This document shows, piece by piece, positions 61,676 through 64,000 of a DNA stretch of 64,000 nucleotides. The notes beneath the pieces are model-generated. The model was given only the letters and a program-made list of their open reading frames with translations, was not told the origin of the DNA and searched no databases. The position numbers were made by a program, and so were the translations under genes. Position 1 is the stretch's first letter; each line of letters starts with the position of its first letter. Origin of the DNA: Dyadobacter sp. CY261 (GTDB taxonomy: Bacteria; Bacteroidota; Bacteroidia; Cytophagales; Spirosomataceae); NCBI RefSeq assembly GCF_021440085.1, contig NZ_JAKCPW010000001.1:62001-126000 (forward strand), read 5' to 3'.

Positions 61676-63159
61676 TGCAAGACATTCAGATACACATTCC
61701 CGGAAAAAGCAGCCAGGGGCTGAGCCGCATCGAAAAGTTACGGGCGTTGTTTGACCGTAAGCTTGCCGGACTCTTTATTCTGCTGCTGATATCACTGGTT
61801 TTTGGTGCGCTCATCGCCTACAATGGGATCCTTGCAGGCGCGGCAATTCTAGGACTGATGGTCGGTCCACCGGTTGTTTATTCAATAGTAGCCTACCCGC
61901 AGTTTGGGATCACATTATTGCTATTGCTTGCTTATCTGCTTTTCTTTATAGGTAGGCAAGGTATCGACTTTCCACTCGGTACGGTCATGGATGCCACTCA
62001 AGGGCTACTTATACTAGGCTTTTTCATTCATCAAAGACGGCATCGAAATTGGGCGATTTTGAAGGGGCCGGTCAGCGTAGTGGTTTTGATCTGGATTGGG
62101 TTTAACATTCTTGAGGTTGCCAATCCCGCTGCCGAATCGCGCTTAGCTTGGGTTTATACGATAAGGTCTGTGGCCATCGTGATGCTGACGTATTTCGTAT
62201 TCCTGTACCAGATCCGTAGCATCCGGTTCCTTCGATTTGTGATCAAATTGTGGCTCGGCCTCGCAGTTTTTGGGGCATTATATGCTTACAAACAAGAATA
62301 TATCGGTTTCTCAGACGCAGAAAATGCCTGGCTGCAAGGTGAGGGTATTTCGGATTTGCTATTCATCGCGGGTCACTGGCGTAAGTTCTCGATTTTCGCT
62401 GATCCGGTCGCATTCTCATACAATATGGTGGTGGGATGCATTATTTGCATTGCCTTATTGACCTTCGTGAAAAATACTGGCAAAAAAATAGTGATTGCGC
62501 TGCTCGTTGCATTGTTTTTTTCGGCGATGCTTTTCTCGGGCACACGCGGTGCTTATGTGTTGATTCCGGCGGCAATGGTACTCTTTGTCATCTTGCGAAT
62601 CAACAGGCAGGTAATGATTTTTTCGGGTATTGCCGGGGTGTTTTTCCTGTTCATGATTGTTGTGCCGACCGGAGACCCCAATATTGTGCGGTTCCAAACC
62701 GCCTTTAAGCCTAATGACGATCTGTCGTACAAAGTGCGGAAAGACAATCAGAAACGCATCCAGCCTTATATTCTCAGCCATCCGATCGGGGGGGGGCTCG
62801 GGGCTACGGGCGTATGGGGGGTACGTTTTGCGCCGCAATCCTATCTTGCCAATTTTCCGCCCGACAGCGGATATGTACGCGTGGCGGTTGAGCTGGGCTG
62901 GGTGGGATTGTCCCTTTTTTGTTTATTAATGTTCTTGATTTTACGTGACGGTATCAATAACTACTTTCTCATCAGAAATTCGGAATTGAAGACCTATTGC
63001 CTGGCTATGTTGCTTGTTGTATTTGCTTACAACATAGGTAACTACCCCCAAGAGGCACTTGTACAGTTTCCTTCAAACATTTATTTCTATCTCGCTGCTG
63101 CAATAATTAAGATCACTCGCGTGATCGATGAAAGTGAACAGCGGGAAGCAATTTCGTAA
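61675..63159 (+). CDS. O-antigen ligase/polymerase family protein (Wzy-like)
   Basis: 494 residues from a GTG start at 61675. About 11-12 membrane segments, and a large periplasmic loop (about 340-400) with the conserved GGGLGATGVWG and YVRVAVELGWVGLSLF, as in Wzy_C/O-antigen ligase proteins. In an exopolysaccharide cluster with a Wzc-like protein it is likely the polymerase. Translation is probably coupled to the 48-residue gene. Confidence 0.9.
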   Translation: MQDIQIHIPGKSSQGLSRIEKLRALFDRKLAGLFILLLISLVFGALIAYNGILAGAAILGLMVGPPVVYSIVAYPQFGITLLLLLAYLLFFIGRQGIDFPLGTVMDATQGLLILGFFIHQRRHRNWAILKGPVSVVVLIWIGFNILEVANPAAESRLAWVYTIRSVAIVMLTYFVFLYQIRSIRFLRFVIKLWLGLAVFGALYAYKQEYIGFSDAENAWLQGEGISDLLFIAGHWRKFSIFADPVAFSYNMVVGCIICIALLTFVKNTGKKIVIALLVALFFSAMLFSGTRGAYVLIPAAMVLFVILRINRQVMIFSGIAGVFFLFMIVVPTGDPNIVRFQTAFKPNDDLSYKVRKDNQKRIQPYILSHPIGGGLGATGVWGVRFAPQSYLANFPPDSGYVRVAVELGWVGLSLFCLLMFLILRDGINNYFLIRNSELKTYCLAMLLVVFAYNIGNYPQEALVQFPSNIYFYLAAAIIKITRVIDESEQREAIS

Positions 63160-63437
63160 AATTGTTTTTACAAAAGCCGTAAATTATGTGCAGTTTGGGT
63201 CGGATAAAGCTGACCTGAATGCGTGATCTCAAACTATTATGTAATTCACTTTTCCGTCCTTCGCAGGTGAACGATAATTTGAGGTATATTGACTGATAGA
63301 AGACAGGCGTGTAGAAAATACGGGCAGACGAGAGGCTCGACCGGTTGTCGGATGTTGGAAACGCAAATCCAGGACATCAACTTAAGGAATCTCAACGAAG
63401 GTGGAGGTTTTAAAATCCACACATCAGTCACAGCTAT

Positions 63438-64000
63438 ATGGATATTGTCATTACAGGACAACAGGCCTGGGATGTAGAAATCGGAAGTAACTGCAAGAAC
63501 ATTGCTCTGGAATTCAGCAAGAACCACAGAGTACTATATGTTAATTCTCCGCTCGACCGCGGCAGCCTGCTTAAAGGCGGCAGCGATCCGAAGATTATTA
63601 AAAGAAAGGCGGTGGTGTACGGCAAAGCGGATGGCCTCGAACAAATACAGGAAAATCTTTGGGTATTCTATCCCGACAAGATGATCGAGTCGATCAACTG
63701 GATACCCGAGATGCTTTTCGATATTTTGAACAGAAGAAACAACCAGCTTTTGGCCGCGTCGATCGCCCGGGCTGTCAAACGACTGGGTTTTGCAGATTAT
63801 GTCCATTTCAATGACAATGATATTTTCCGCAGCTTTTTCCTGAAAGATCTGCTCAAACCGGCGCTGTCCATCTACTATTCCCGCGATTATATGCTTGCCG
63901 TTGAGTACTGGCGGAAGCACGGAGGCCGGCTCGAACCCCGGCTGATCGCCAAAAGTGATCTCTGCGTGGCCAATTCTGTTTACCTGGCCAAGTATTGTGG
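63438..64000 (+). CDS. Glycosyltransferase family 4-type protein (cut at window end)
   Basis: ATG at 63438, open to the window end (187 codons). The first part MDIVITGQQAWDVEIGSNCK and the following FSKNHRVLYVNSPLDRGSLL are typical of the N-terminal half of GT-B (GT4) enzymes of Bacteroidota; later SIYYSRDYMLAVEYW and KSDLCVANSVYLAKY fit the same fold. The catalytic half is outside. It follows the polymerase by 278 bp and probably continues the exopolysaccharide cluster. Confidence 0.85.
   Translation, partial: MDIVITGQQAWDVEIGSNCKNIALEFSKNHRVLYVNSPLDRGSLLKGGSDPKIIKRKAVVYGKADGLEQIQENLWVFYPDKMIESINWIPEMLFDILNRRNNQLLAASIARAVKRLGFADYVHFNDNDIFRSFFLKDLLKPALSIYYSRDYMLAVEYWRKHGGRLEPRLIAKSDLCVANSVYLAKYC

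Noticed and set aside
1..64000. CRISPR arrays, transposases, integrases, tRNA and rRNA genes
   Set aside because: Scanned for regular spaced repeats, transposase or integrase motifs and conserved RNA segments; none found.

Overview
The window is chromosomal DNA of a Bacteroidota bacterium, most like the Cytophagales (Dyadobacter or a close relative). This is inferred from a SusC/SusD pair behind a FecR anti-sigma factor, an ECF sigma factor followed by an anti-sigma/TonB hybrid, LytTR and LytS-type two-component proteins with a large periplasmic propeller, permease-prefix FtsX-like transporters with a PadR regulator, Bacteroidota-style -7 boxes (TAnnTTTG), and the general lack of Shine-Dalgarno sequences. 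No rRNA, tRNA, CRISPR array, phage, insertion sequence or replication origin was seen. Gene order looks like a stable chromosome, with small hairpin terminators between convergent genes.

Layout. 1-6.3 kb: end of a FecR anti-sigma factor, a SusC/SusD outer-membrane uptake system and a lipoprotein. 6.5-9.0 kb: an MBOAT O-acyltransferase with its SGNH partner (alginate-acetylation type). 9-15.9 kb: single housekeeping or accessory genes (Nei/Fpg glycosylase, AI-2E-type exporter, ScyD-like protein, methyltransferase, glutathione-independent formaldehyde dehydrogenase, DUF2695, a Tat-targeted NIF3-like protein). 16-20.2 kb: PadR plus FtsX-like permease, and a LysR regulator. 20.4-23 kb: a large secreted propeller/HEAT/cytochrome c protein. 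23.4-29.9 kb: a small zinc-ribbon/alpha-CTD protein, an AraC regulator divergent from an MDR oxidoreductase, a two-gene secreted operon, and a membrane-tethered protein with an HTH-like head. 30.2-31.4 kb: HipA-like kinase plus DUF3037. 31.4-35.8 kb: a propeller histidine kinase and its LytTR regulator.

36.7-49.1 kb is an alpha-glucan/trehalose block. The minus-strand operon glgE, treS-maltokinase fusion, glgB makes up the GlgE pathway: trehalose to maltose, to maltose-1-phosphate, to linear alpha-1,4-glucan, to branched glucan. Divergent from it are a single-domain response regulator and a TreY-MalQ fusion, which can turn glucan chain ends into maltooligosyl-trehalose and rearrange short maltodextrins. 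Together they could cycle carbon between glycogen and trehalose. TreZ, needed to release trehalose, is not in the window.

49.1-51 kb: a lipoprotein behind a long perfect palindrome, then DUF4202, a zeta-toxin-like kinase and a 68-residue partner. 51-54.8 kb: a VWA/DUF3520 protein divergent from the sigma/anti-sigma-TonB pair. 55.1-64 kb: an exopolysaccharide cluster with a response regulator, an initiating sugar transferase with a degenerate receiver and a four-cysteine insert, an acyltransferase, a short TolC-like protein, a Wzc-like co-polymerase, a GT2 enzyme, an unannotated 48-residue membrane protein, a Wzy/ligase-type polymerase and the start of a GT4-type glycosyltransferase cut by the window edge.
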